Source: Bacillus rubiinfantis
GTDB lineage: Bacteria; Bacillota; Bacilli; Bacillales; Cytobacillaceae
Assembly (NCBI GenBank): GCA_000752035.1
Contig: CCFE01000030.1
Location: 264,374 to 328,373, forward strand
Direction of reading: 5' to 3'
Length of the DNA: 64,000 nt
The notes under the pieces are model-generated. The model was not told the DNA's origin. It saw only the letters and a program-made list of their open reading frames with translations, and made no database searches. Of the stretch, positions 53,050 to 64,000 are shown in pieces. A program made the translations under genes and the position numbers. Numbering within the stretch: position 1 is the stretch's first letter; every line of letters begins with the position of its first letter.

Positions 53050-54603
53050 ATGGATGTTGAAATATTCAGATATATCGTTCTCATTTGTGTTTCCGGAGTA
53101 CTGTCAATTCTATTAGGGGCATATGCATTTTTTAAAAGAGAAGTTTTCGCAGACGGCAAGCTTTTTATGTTAATGTCGATTTTTTCATCAACATATATTT
53201 TTGGACACGCACTGGAATTATCCAGTAGAACATTAGGGGAAGTTGTTTTCTGGCAAAAAATCCAATACCTAGGTTTGCCGTTTATTGCCCCAAGCTGTCT
53301 CGTGCTAATCTTTCGGTTTACGAGATTAGACAAATTCTTAAGCCGAAAACGAATACTCTTACTATTTTCTATCCCAATAGTTACTTTGATACTTTCCTTA
53401 ACGAATGAGTGGCATCATCTATTCTATCGTCAAATATATGTACGCCTAAATGAAACTACTCTATTAACTGATTTTATTGCCGGACCGTGGTACATGATTC
53501 ATGGGAGCTATACTTTTGGTATCCTGCTATTTAATACCGTTGTCGTCATGTGGTATTGGAAGCAAACACAGACGACCTATTGGCGACAGAATTTAACGTT
53601 AATTCTCGGTCAGCTGATTCCAATGACGGCTGCTTTTCTGTATTTAATGGGGCTTTCACCAAAAGGTATTGATCCCGTACCGATTGTAATGTGCATTACC
53701 TCCACACTGTATTTTTGGGCAATATTCTCTGCCAAATTATTCGTACTGGCCCCTATCGCGAGAAATCGCATTTTTGAAAGTATGCGCGATGGGGTACTAG
53801 TCATAGATGAATCCAATAGAGTTGTTGATTTTAATAAAGCCGCAAAACAGATAGTAGAAAAATTACAACCATCAGCGATTGGGCAAAAAATACATACTAT
53901 TTGGACAGATTCTAATCTTTACTTAGCTGGTGACTCTATAGACAGCCAGGAATTTGAATGGAAACAGGCTGACAAATGCTATCATGTCTGGGCAACACCA
54001 GTGCTAAAGAATAATGAGTTAGTAGGAAGAACAATCGTATTTACTGATATTACGGAAAAAAAGAAACTTGAAGAACAGCTAAAACAGCTCGCCTATAATG
54101 ACGGACTAACTAAAATCTATAATCGAACATATTTTATCGAGAAAAGCAAAGAGGAACTAGAGAAAGCCCTAAACCAGGGATATCCTCTCTCGTTATTTTT
54201 ATTTGATATCGACTTTTTCAAGAAAATCAATGATAAATACGGTCATAGTATAGGAGATTTGGCACTATGCCATGTCGTCGACACCTGTAGACGCGGCCTG
54301 CAGTCCGAACATACCTTTGCCCGCTACGGAGGCGAGGAGTTTGTCGCTTGTCTGCCAAATACCAATCGAACAAACGCAGCTATCATCGCCGAAAAAGTAA
54401 GAAAGCTGCTTCAAGACACTCCCTTGCAAACAGCAACAGAAACCATCTCCATTACAGCCAGTTTCGGTGTAGCATCCCTTTCTCCCGATGCAAACACATT
54501 GGACTTCCTCCTGCAGGAAGCCGATGAAGCCCTGTACCGGTCGAAGGAAAGCGGAAGGAATAAGGTTAGTTTGGCGGAGGAAAGGGTTCTGCTGGTGAAG
54601 TAA
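53050..54603 (+). CDS. Membrane-bound diguanylate cyclase (7TM-PAS-GGDEF)
   Basis: 517 residues. An N-terminal seven-span sensor resembling histidine-kinase 7TM domains (about 1 to 225) is followed by a PAS domain (about 240 to 335) and a GGDEF domain (about 345 to 510). The active site is GGEEF at 427 to 431, with the metal-site Asp in DIDFFKKIND, so it should make cyclic di-GMP from two GTP. The inhibitory I-site RxxD is replaced by QSEH (418 to 421), so product feedback is probably absent. GGAG precedes the ATG. The input ligand is unknown. Confidence 0.92.
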   Translation: MDVEIFRYIVLICVSGVLSILLGAYAFFKREVFADGKLFMLMSIFSSTYIFGHALELSSRTLGEVVFWQKIQYLGLPFIAPSCLVLIFRFTRLDKFLSRKRILLLFSIPIVTLILSLTNEWHHLFYRQIYVRLNETTLLTDFIAGPWYMIHGSYTFGILLFNTVVVMWYWKQTQTTYWRQNLTLILGQLIPMTAAFLYLMGLSPKGIDPVPIVMCITSTLYFWAIFSAKLFVLAPIARNRIFESMRDGVLVIDESNRVVDFNKAAKQIVEKLQPSAIGQKIHTIWTDSNLYLAGDSIDSQEFEWKQADKCYHVWATPVLKNNELVGRTIVFTDITEKKKLEEQLKQLAYNDGLTKIYNRTYFIEKSKEELEKALNQGYPLSLFLFDIDFFKKINDKYGHSIGDLALCHVVDTCRRGLQSEHTFARYGGEEFVACLPNTNRTNAAIIAEKVRKLLQDTPLQTATETISITASFGVASLSPDANTLDFLLQEADEALYRSKESGRNKVSLAEERVLLVK

Positions 54604-54620
54604 ATATTTTTTCTTAGGGT

Positions 54621-54650
54621 ACAACCAGTCGAGATCGACTGGTTGTCTTT
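54621..54650 (+). terminator. Terminator after the diguanylate cyclase gene
   Basis: ACAACCAGTC / GACTGGTTGT with a six-base loop is followed by CTTT. It could also stop transcripts coming leftward from the CRISPR array. Confidence 0.75.
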
Positions 54651-56378
54651 GTGTACAAATTTCGACCTACATTCTTGAGTTTGTTGCTTGTACTATCTAG
54701 CTTGTCACGCACTCACGAGGAGTGCAACTTGCTGCAAAGATAGTGACCCGATTTAAGGGATTATTTCAATCCACGCACTCACGACGAGTGCGACAATCCA
54801 TTTTCATTTTTTATTAGCTGGATATTTTATTTCAATCCACGCACTCACGACGAGTGCGACCTTCCCAATGCTCCGAGAGGATGGCCGAGATTGCATTCAA
54901 TCCACGCACTCACGAGGAGTGCGACAGGATTTATCCAAACCCTCCGAATAACAACAAGATTTCAATCCACGCACTCACGAAGAGTGCGACAACACAAGAC
55001 GATGGCACGGCAAAGACAGTACCATTTCAATCCACGCACTCACGAGGAGTGCGACCTCAAACATACAAAAATACTTATCCCTGCTATATATTTCAATCCA
55101 CGCACTCACGAGGAGTGCGACTTCTGAGTCTCGTAAACTATTGATTCTATCATTGCGATTTCAATCCACGCACTCACGAGGAGTGCGACCTGATCTTGTA
55201 GAGGACACTCAAGCTATAAAAGAAATTTCAATCCACGCACTCACGAGGAGTGCGACCTCATTGGTCCCACGGATTCGGCTTGGGATTGGCATTTCAATCC
55301 ACGCACTCACGAGGAGTGCGACTATGGAGATACCAAACCCTATTAAGACTATTGTCATTTCAATCCACGCACTCACGAGGAGTGCGACTTGATACGAGCC
55401 TGATAAAAATACGAGGTGGCTCGATTTCAATCCACGCACTCACGAGGAGTGCGACTTTTTTAACTGGTTTTGCTGAAGGCAGTTTTGTTATTTCAATCCA
55501 CGCACTCACGAGGAGTGCGACAGCAATTAAACCTGTTTGGCGAAATTGACGAAAATTTCAATCCACGCACTCACGAGGAGTGCGACAAATACACAAAAGA
55601 GTTTTTCCGCTGCTGCAATATTTCAATCCACGCACTCACGAGGAGTGCGACCCAAACTCATGAGAACATTTAGTTTGTTCTAAGTATTTCAATCCACGCA
55701 CTCACGAGGAGTGCGACCGAGCAGGTTGTCGGCAAAGTCGATGGCAAAAATATTTCAATCCACGCACTCACGAGGAGTGCGACGCGATTGACGGGTTTGC
55801 GGTTGATTACGAAATAGTATTTCAATCCACGCACTCACGAGGAGTGCGACCGTCAATATCATCAATTTTGCTATTTACCTCTTCATTTCAATCCACGCAC
55901 TCACGAGGAGTGCGACTTTGTTCAAGCGCTTCGAATTTCGTTAGGCATGCATTTCAATCCACGCACTCACGAGGAGTGCGACTGCCAGTGCGCCCCGGAT
56001 TATATACAAACTTCAAAATTTCAATCCACGCACTCACGAGGAGTGCGACTTATATTTCCCCACACCATCGCAATGATAAAAAATTTCAATCCACGCACTC
56101 ACGAGGAGTGCGACTAGATATGTATGAGGTAGCAATAGAACGTATTCAAATTTCAATCCACGCACTCACGAGGAGTGCGACAGGTGCTGACCGTTTTCCC
56201 CATCCCCATATCGAGATTTCAATCCACGCACTCACGAGGAGTGCGACAGGCAACGGGTCACCTGTCGTTTATGCGACCAATATTTCAATCCACGCACTCA
56301 CGAGGAGTGCGACGCTTAGGCACCGAGTAATTTGGTAACGCGCCACATTTCAATCCACGCACTCACGAGGAGTGCGAC

Positions 56379-56411
56379 AATGCCGACACGTTTAATATAT
56401 CAGGCCTGGAA
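56379..56411 (-). repeat. Spacer identical to the one at 62345
   Basis: This 33-base spacer (starting AATGCCGACACG) recurs exactly at 62345 to 62377, 90 spacers closer to the leader, with different neighbours on both sides. Confidence 0.95.
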
Positions 56412-59400
56412 ATTTCAATCCACGCACTCACGAGGAGTGCGACGAAAACTGCTGTTGTAGAAGTTGAGTCGTGGACGATTTCAATCCACGCACTCACGAG
56501 GAGTGCGACTATAGAAAAATCACTGGTACTGGCGGTGTTGTTATTTCAATCCACGCACTCACGAGGAGTGCGACAAAAATACGCTTTTTTGGTCTTTTAT
56601 ATATATAGATTTCAATCCACGCACTCACGAGGAGTGCGACGAGATGTACCTAATGAAATGCCTGAAAAAATTTTATTTCAATCCACGCACTCACGAGGAG
56701 TGCGACAAAAATAACCCGTTGATAAAAAATCCGTAAATAATTTCAATCCACGCACTCACGAGGAGTGCGACGCCACCGCCAGCATCGATACCTCCGCCAC
56801 CACCGATTTCAATCCACGCACTCACGAGGAGTGCGACTTAAAGTGGAGTTTGTCACTCCAACCCTATCCGCATTTCAATCCACGCACTCACGAGGAGTGC
56901 GACGGGCAAGGTTTTGTTTTCCCCTTGGTATATATTACATTTCAATCCACGCACTCACGAGGAGTGCGACTTACTGCTTCGGATTCTCCGATTGCCAAAG
57001 TTTTATTTCAATCCACGCACTCACGAGGAGTGCGACGATTTGATTTCTGACTTTCACTAATCCATCGGATGATTTCAATCCACGCACTCACGAGGAGTGC
57101 GACATCACTACCTAGATAAATCACTTCATCACTTTCTGATTTCAATCCACGCACTCACGAGGAGTGCGACGGCTTCAATACGTAGCTCTTTTCGCTGACG
57201 TTGTTATTTCAATCCACGCACTCACGAGGAGTGCGACATGTCCTCGCTGATTCCGCGACTTTCCAAGTAATATTTCAATCCACGCACTCACGAGGAGTGC
57301 GACTCAGGCGGCGAAGTCGATATTATCGAATATCCGCATATTTCAATCCACGCACTCACGAGGAGTGCGACGGCTTGGAAAAACTTTCCCGAATCTCTTT
57401 TAAGTATTTCAATCCACGCACTCACGAGGAGTGCGACGGGTATGGATACAGATACACGAGCGGAAAAAAGGAATTTCAATCCACGCACTCACGAGGAGTG
57501 CGACTGCCAGATTGCGAGACTTGCAGCATTGGATATATATTTCAATCCACGCACTCACGAGGAGTGCGACCTTTGAACTTCTGGATATCTACGATGCGGT
57601 TCTTATTTCAATCCACGCACTCACGAGGAGTGCGACTGTACACGACATTGTGGCTCGATGCAACCTTGATATTTCAATCCACGCACTCACGAGGAGTGCG
57701 ACCACTTACTCACCTCCTAGATTGATAGACTCACGATTTCAATCCACGCACTCACGAGGAGTGCGACGTTGGTCGCACAAGCAAGCAATCGCATCCGGTT
57801 TACATTTCAATCCACGCACTCACGAGGAGTGCGACTTTACCTGATGTAGATATGCCAGCTCCTTTAAAAATTTCAATCCACGCACTCACGAGGAGTGCGA
57901 CGGAGTACATAAACGAACGTCTGGAGGCAAAAGAGATTTCAATCCACGCACTCACGAGGAGTGCGACCCAACCCATCCGATTTCAGCGAACAAGAATGGC
58001 AAATTTCAATCCACGCACTCACGAGGAGTGCGACAAAGCTACGTGATTTCCAACGTGCCTACTTAGCGATTTCAATCCACGCACTCACGAGGAGTGCGAC
58101 GACGACGAACGCTTTCTAATCGGCGTCGAGGGAAAATTTCAATCCACGCACTCACGAGGAGTGCGACGTATGTCGCAGACCATGAGAGGTAATTTCTGAT
58201 ATTTCAATCCACGCACTCACGAGGAGTGCGACAGCTTGCTCGCGAAGTGGCACATCGGCTGCCGATTATTTCAATCCACGCACTCACGAGGAGTGCGACA
58301 ACGACGGCCCATTTTGATAGATTCATAACCTTCCATTTCAATCCACGCACTCACGAGGAGTGCGACCTTGCAGTAACGTTATTAAAAAAGACCGCAAGAC
58401 ATTTCAATCCACGCACTCACGAGGAGTGCGACGCACTCTTGCGCCCTACGGCTTTCGCCTAGTCGTTATTTCAATCCACGCACTCACGAGGAGTGCGACT
58501 GTAAACGTTGGACGACACGTAGCCGCCAACCTGTATTTCAATCCACGCACTCACGAGGAGTGCGACGCGAAAAACAATAGCGCCCGTGGCCAATCCGTCC
58601 ATTTCAATCCACGCACTCACGAGGAGTGCGACCAGTAGCTTCGGAAGTATTCGACAAGCCTATCGAGATTTCAATCCACGCACTCACGAGGAGTGCGACC
58701 TAAGGAGGTCACATCATGACAGCAAAACAAAAAATTTCAATCCACGCACTCACGAGGAGTGCGACTAAATTAAGTTAAAGGAGGTTATAAAAATGACAAT
58801 TTCAATCCACGCACTCACGAGGAGTGCGACAACATGTCTTCTAAGTTTCCGCCGTTATAATCGATATTTCAATCCACGCACTCACGAGGAGTGCGACGTC
58901 TGGACAGTGCAAACGCCGCACTGGAAAGGGGAATTTCAATCCACGCACTCACGAGGAGTGCGACCCTGCCTAATATATCGTTGTCCTCTGCCTCAAGTGA
59001 TTTCAATCCACGCACTCACGAGGAGTGCGACGCTAAAGCGCCGGACTTCCGCGTGTTTGGCGTGATTTCAATCCACGCACTCACGAGGAGTGCGACCAGA
59101 AGCTGGAATTGCCATTAAAGCCGCCATAAAAATTTCAATCCACGCACTCACGAGGAGTGCGACCGCAAGCAATGCAAAGGACATTACTTTGAAAGGAATT
59201 TCAATCCACGCACTCACGAGGAGTGCGACAGTCATCGGAGATAATTCCTCAACATCTCTTGCAATTTCAATCCACGCACTCACGAGGAGTGCGACAGGCA
59301 AACGGTCCTGCAATCATATCGATGCTTAGATTTCAATCCACGCACTCACGAGGAGTGCGACTCCTGCTCTTTGGTCCATCCCCATTTGCTACGTGGATTT

Positions 59401-60255
59401 CAATCCACGCACTCACGAGGAGTGCGACGCTACCCGCCTTAATGATTAAATTGCTAACGTTAGATTTCAATCCACGCACTCACGAGGAGTGCGACACCCC
59501 TTATGATCCTAAATCAGTAAGTCAATTCTGATTTCAATCCACGCACTCACGAGGAGTGCGACAAGCACTTGAAGCGAAACTAGACGCACGGAAGCATTTC
59601 AATCCACGCACTCACGAGGAGTGCGACGACGGCTCATGGCGCTATCCTTTACGACTTGCTTGTATTTCAATCCACGCACTCACGAGGAGTGCGACGTAAA
59701 GTTGACGATCTATATAAGGAGGACTGAGATTTCAATCCACGCACTCACGAGGAGTGCGACTTAATAAATCCGAGGAGCCAATTTTTCATTTTTATTTCAA
59801 TCCACGCACTCACGAGGAGTGCGACAAAATCTATCAAAGAAACAACTGGATCTGCAGTTATTTCAATCCACGCACTCACGAGGAGTGCGACCTGACCTTT
59901 TCGATGGTCAACTCTTTATCCTCGTGATTTCAATCCACGCACTCACGAGGAGTGCGACCCTTATCTTTTTACACCTGTTGCGGAATTTGATATTTCAATC
60001 CACGCACTCACGAGGAGTGCGACTGGTGTTGCTATCCCTGTGAGCGGTATGCCGTTGATTTCAATCCACGCACTCACGAGGAGTGCGACAGAAGCAGGAA
60101 TCGCCATTAATGCCGCTATAAAAATTTCAATCCACGCACTCACGAGGAGTGCGACGAATATCACTCGTATGAACAAAGAGATTAGAAAAATTTCAATCCA
60201 CGCACTCACGAGGAGTGCGACGCGCGGAGGTTATGGGGATATCGTAATAGGTTGG

Positions 60256-61015
60256 ATTTCAATCCACGCACTCACGAGGAGTGCGACCAGGTGTTACACC
60301 AGATTACATCTGACCTAAAAAAATTTCAATCCACGCACTCACGAGGAGTGCGACCAAAGTATTTTGCTGATGGTGGCGAATTTACAAAGATTTCAATCCA
60401 CGCACTCACGAGGAGTGCGACTGGCAAGATTAATTATGATGAGTATATCTCGAAAAATTTCAATCCACGCACTCACGAGGAGTGCGACCATATTCAGTTT
60501 GTACTAGACTTGCTTGAGGATTTAATTTCAATCCACGCACTCACGAGGAGTGCGACTTGCTGTTTCGGATTCTCCAATTGCCAAAGTTTTATTTCAATCC
60601 ACGCACTCACGAGGAGTGCGACGGTTTATTATCCTGGACTTAAAAGGTGGCTTAATTTCAATCCACGCACTCACGAGGAGTGCGACCTGCCATTGGAAAA
60701 AAGCCATCGGCGGGGTGGGATTTCAATCCACGCACTCACGAGGAGTGCGACAGGAGTTTTTTATTTTGTCGGTAAATGTCGAAAAATTTCAATCCACGCA
60801 CTCACGAGGAGTGCGACCTTGTGGATGCGCTAAAAAAGAATCAGAACTTAAATTTCAATCCACGCACTCACGAGGAGTGCGACAAAGGTAGCCCCTTCCC
60901 CTCCATCAACTAATGTGATTTCAATCCACGCACTCACGAGGAGTGCGACACAAGGTGATTACGAGTTTATTTGTAAATATTGTATTTCAATCCACGCACT
61001 CACGAGGAGTGCGAC
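60256..61015 (-). repeat. Duplicated CRISPR block, copy A
   Basis: Twelve repeats and 11 spacers (first spacer CAGGTGTTACACC, last spacer ACAAGGTGATTACG) recur in the same order and spacing exactly 2453 bases to the right. The spacers just outside differ from those flanking copy B. Confidence 0.95.
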
Positions 61016-62344
61016 GACAATCAAATGTACAAGCTACTGGCAGACGGTACATTTCAATCCACGCACTCACGAGGAGTGCGACAAAGTCAGCCATTTCTCT
61101 CATTGCAACAGCACTCAATTTCAATCCACGCACTCACGAGGAGTGCGACAATGATAATAGATGACCCGATTAAAAACCGGGAAATTTCAATCCACGCACT
61201 CACGAGGAGTGCGACTAGGCAAGGCATTGACAAAGGCGGATTTCCCTAGCATTTCAATCCACGCACTCACGAGGAGTGCGACGGTGGTGGTGGTGGTGGT
61301 GGTGTGATAGTCACACTATTTCAATCCACGCACTCACGAGGAGTGCGACACTAGCGCGCCAAATTGATGAGGTAATCGTACCAATTTCAATCCACGCACT
61401 CACGAGGAGTGCGACAAACGCGAGTGGTGGCAGTATTATGATAAGCTGCCATTTCAATCCACGCACTCACGAGGAGTGCGACAGAATCTCGGTCAAATAC
61501 TTTTCCATCACTTGAATTTCAATCCACGCACTCACGAGGAGTGCGACGTTGTCTAATATAGATATTAATAAAAAATTACGTATTTCAATCCACGCACTCA
61601 CGAGGAGTGCGACAGACGACAGCTGCCTTTTATAATAGCAAGCCGTATTTCAATCCACGCACTCACGAGGAGTGCGACGTTAGACTATTTTGGTATTGAT
61701 TACGAAGTTCCAATTTCAATCCACGCACTCACGAGGAGTGCGACGTTGGCGCCTGCCGAAGGGGACAAGGGGCGCGGGATTTCAATCCACGCACTCACGA
61801 GGAGTGCGACCCGCTTAGTTCAATCGCCCAAACGGGTGCTTCCTATTTCAATCCACGCACTCACGAGGAGTGCGACGTTCTCGGCTTCGAGGTTGCGCCA
61901 TTGGTCACCCTGATTTCAATCCACGCACTCACGAGGAGTGCGACTCTACGTGGTGTTACTTCAGATTTCCAACTTTTCGATTTCAATCCACGCACTCACG
62001 AGGAGTGCGACCCTTCCTTCCCTCCTTTCTGGTTTGTGACCACAGCATTTCAATCCACGCACTCACGAGGAGTGCGACTACGCCAAGATTCCACATTACA
62101 TACAGCTATACACATTTCAATCCACGCACTCACGAGGAGTGCGACGGGTTGGCAGATATTAACTTAATCTAAAATGGAAATTTCAATCCACGCACTCACG
62201 AGGAGTGCGACTTAGTATGAGTAAAGTATTTGTTACAGAAAAAGGCATTTCAATCCACGCACTCACGAGGAGTGCGACTCAATGATTTTCACTTTGTCAC
62301 CTATACGAAAAGATTTCAATCCACGCACTCACGAGGAGTGCGAC

Positions 62345-62377
62345 AATGCCGACACGTTTAATATATCAGGCCTGGAA
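62345..62377 (-). repeat. Second copy of the spacer at 56379
   Basis: The 33-base spacer is identical to that at 56379 to 56411. It lies between copies A and B of the large duplication. Confidence 0.95.
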
Positions 62378-62708
62378 ATTTCAATCCACGCACTCACGAG
62401 GAGTGCGACATAGAATAACCCCCAATATAATTGCAATAGAGAATTTCAATCCACGCACTCACGAGGAGTGCGACATATTGGCGGTGTTTCTTATTTATCG
62501 CAACTTGCAATTTCAATCCACGCACTCACGAGGAGTGCGACCTTTTGCCTTTTGGTCTAAGTCGCCTGTGTACTCGAATTTCAATCCACGCACTCACGAG
62601 GAGTGCGACGATGAGGTTAAGGCTAAAGCTAAACAAATAAAAAATTTCAATCCACGCACTCACGAGGAGTGCGACCAAAACTCACGAACTAACAGCATTT
62701 CGCCCTGT

Positions 62709-63468
62709 ATTTCAATCCACGCACTCACGAGGAGTGCGACCAGGTGTTACACCAGATTACATCTGACCTAAAAAAATTTCAATCCACGCACTCACGAGGA
62801 GTGCGACCAAAGTATTTTGCTGATGGTGGCGAATTTACAAAGATTTCAATCCACGCACTCACGAGGAGTGCGACTGGCAAGATTAATTATGATGAGTATA
62901 TCTCGAAAAATTTCAATCCACGCACTCACGAGGAGTGCGACCATATTCAGTTTGTACTAGACTTGCTTGAGGATTTAATTTCAATCCACGCACTCACGAG
63001 GAGTGCGACTTGCTGTTTCGGATTCTCCAATTGCCAAAGTTTTATTTCAATCCACGCACTCACGAGGAGTGCGACGGTTTATTATCCTGGACTTAAAAGG
63101 TGGCTTAATTTCAATCCACGCACTCACGAGGAGTGCGACCTGCCATTGGAAAAAAGCCATCGGCGGGGTGGGATTTCAATCCACGCACTCACGAGGAGTG
63201 CGACAGGAGTTTTTTATTTTGTCGGTAAATGTCGAAAAATTTCAATCCACGCACTCACGAGGAGTGCGACCTTGTGGATGCGCTAAAAAAGAATCAGAAC
63301 TTAAATTTCAATCCACGCACTCACGAGGAGTGCGACAAAGGTAGCCCCTTCCCCTCCATCAACTAATGTGATTTCAATCCACGCACTCACGAGGAGTGCG
63401 ACACAAGGTGATTACGAGTTTATTTGTAAATATTGTATTTCAATCCACGCACTCACGAGGAGTGCGAC
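62709..63468 (-). repeat. Duplicated CRISPR block, copy B
   Basis: By eye, the same as copy A over 760 bases (12 repeats, 11 spacers), at an offset of 2453 for every unit checked. It is closer to the presumed leader. Confidence 0.95.
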
Positions 63469-64000
63469 GCGAAAGATGGTATGTCGTGCATAATTTGCGG
63501 TATTTCAATCCACGCACTCACGAGGAGTGCGACGGCCAACGGTTCTGCCAGTGTTAGCATGGTAGAGATTTCAATCCACGCACTCACGAGGAGTGCGACG
63601 AGGTGGCGGAGGTGGAAGAAGTGGAATAGATGAGATTTCAATCCACGCACTCACGAGGAGTGCGACTGAAAAGATGGAATTTAATAAAACTAGAAGTTAC
63701 ATTTCAATCCACGCACTCACGAGGAGTGCGACTTGTGGCGACTGTTAACCCCTTAACTTGGATTGCATTTCAATCCACGCACTCACGAGGAGTGCGACGC
63801 ACTCAGTACCCAGTGCCCCTTACACTCCTCGCCATTTCAATCCACGCACTCACGAGGAGTGCGACTGGGTGGGGTGGATGAGGATGTTGTAGCAGCACTT
63901 ATTTCAATCCACGCACTCACGAGGAGTGCGACAAAAATCAAAGGTAATCACCTCCAAACCTTACAAATTTCAATCCACGCACTCACGAGGAGTGCGACTT

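Larger units (their letters stand above)
54697..64000 (-). CRISPR. Very large type I-C-like CRISPR array, runs off the window
   Basis: There are 140 clear 32-base repeats (starts from 54763 to 63967) plus a degenerate repeat at 54697, with 140 spacers of 32 to 36 bases. The repeat holds the short hairpin GCACTC / GAGTGC and, in transcript sense, ends GGATTGAAAT, as in Bacillus type I-C systems. Decay is confined to the left end: only about the last 22 bases are kept at 54697, one base is changed in the repeats at 54763, 54829 and 54959, and the 5' edge is changed at 54894. This marks the old, leader-distal end, so the array is transcribed leftward and the leader and cas genes lie beyond 64000. 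No cas gene is in the window. Confidence 0.98.

Noticed and set aside
53043..54624. Minus-strand open frames across the diguanylate cyclase gene
   Set aside because: They lack ribosome sites and recognisable motifs, whereas the plus-strand gene has intact 7TM, PAS and GGDEF features.
54854..63881. Many open reading frames with repeated peptides such as SIHALTRSAT, FQSTHSRGVR and FNPRTHEECD
   Set aside because: They are the CRISPR repeat read in three frames with spacers between. They have no consistent ribosome site and do not represent a repeat protein.

Overview
The window looks like chromosomal DNA of an endospore-forming Bacillaceae (Bacillus, Neobacillus or a close genus). The DNA is AT-rich with strong AGGAGG-type ribosome sites. 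It carries Fur boxes, a BirA-type operator and a lysine riboswitch of Bacillus type. Homologues of B. subtilis YkuK, YclNOPQ, TcyP, CgeB and CgeD are present, as are promoter matches to the late mother-cell sigma factor SigK. No rRNA, tRNA, insertion sequence or prophage gene was seen.

Region 1 (1 to about 24.7 kb) is ordinary metabolism and transport. It holds a truncated UDP-GlcNAc 2-epimerase-like gene, a LysR regulator divergent from a YeiH-type exporter, a POT peptide transporter, TcyP, and a GntR/ABC operon of the YtrA type. These are followed by an aldo/keto reductase, an AGCS symporter, BioY, the pseudouridine catabolism pair psuK-psuG, YkuK, the Fur-controlled yclNOPQ siderophore importer, a lipoprotein with a tiny leader ORF, a DUF418 protein, a CoA-transferase with a LytTR regulator, and a methyltransferase.

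Region 2 (about 24.7 to 42 kb) is the most unusual part. It is a gene-dense island that appears to be a late-sporulation surface-glycan cluster. It encodes four different sulfotransferase-fold proteins, two CgeB-family and one CgeD-like glycosyltransferase, and two GT4-type glycosyltransferases, one of them fused to a LamG-like domain. It also has a sugar nucleotidyltransferase, two coiled-coil proteins with a shared C-terminal motif, a JAMM protease, and several small Cys-rich, Gly/Lys-rich or beta-sandwich proteins. SigK-like promoters precede several of these genes. My inference is that the cluster builds and sulfates a glycan on the spore surface.

Region 3 (42 to 54.6 kb) returns to housekeeping and transport: an RsmB/NOP-type rRNA methyltransferase, an MFS transporter, dapA under a lysine riboswitch, an acyl-CoA-dehydrogenase-like gene followed by a cystine-type ABC importer, two EamA transporters, and a membrane-bound diguanylate cyclase.

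Region 4 (54.7 kb to the window end) is one very large CRISPR array with a type I-C-like repeat. I counted 140 clear repeats plus one degenerate terminal repeat, and the array runs off the window. Repeat decay at the left end and the repeat polarity both say that it is read on the minus strand, with leader and cas genes beyond 64000. The array contains an exact internal duplication of 11 consecutive spacers, one further repeated spacer, and pairs of near-identical spacers that differ mostly at codon third positions. Three separate intergenic loci also share short repeats with a 20 to 23 bp period around a TATCAGCG core.
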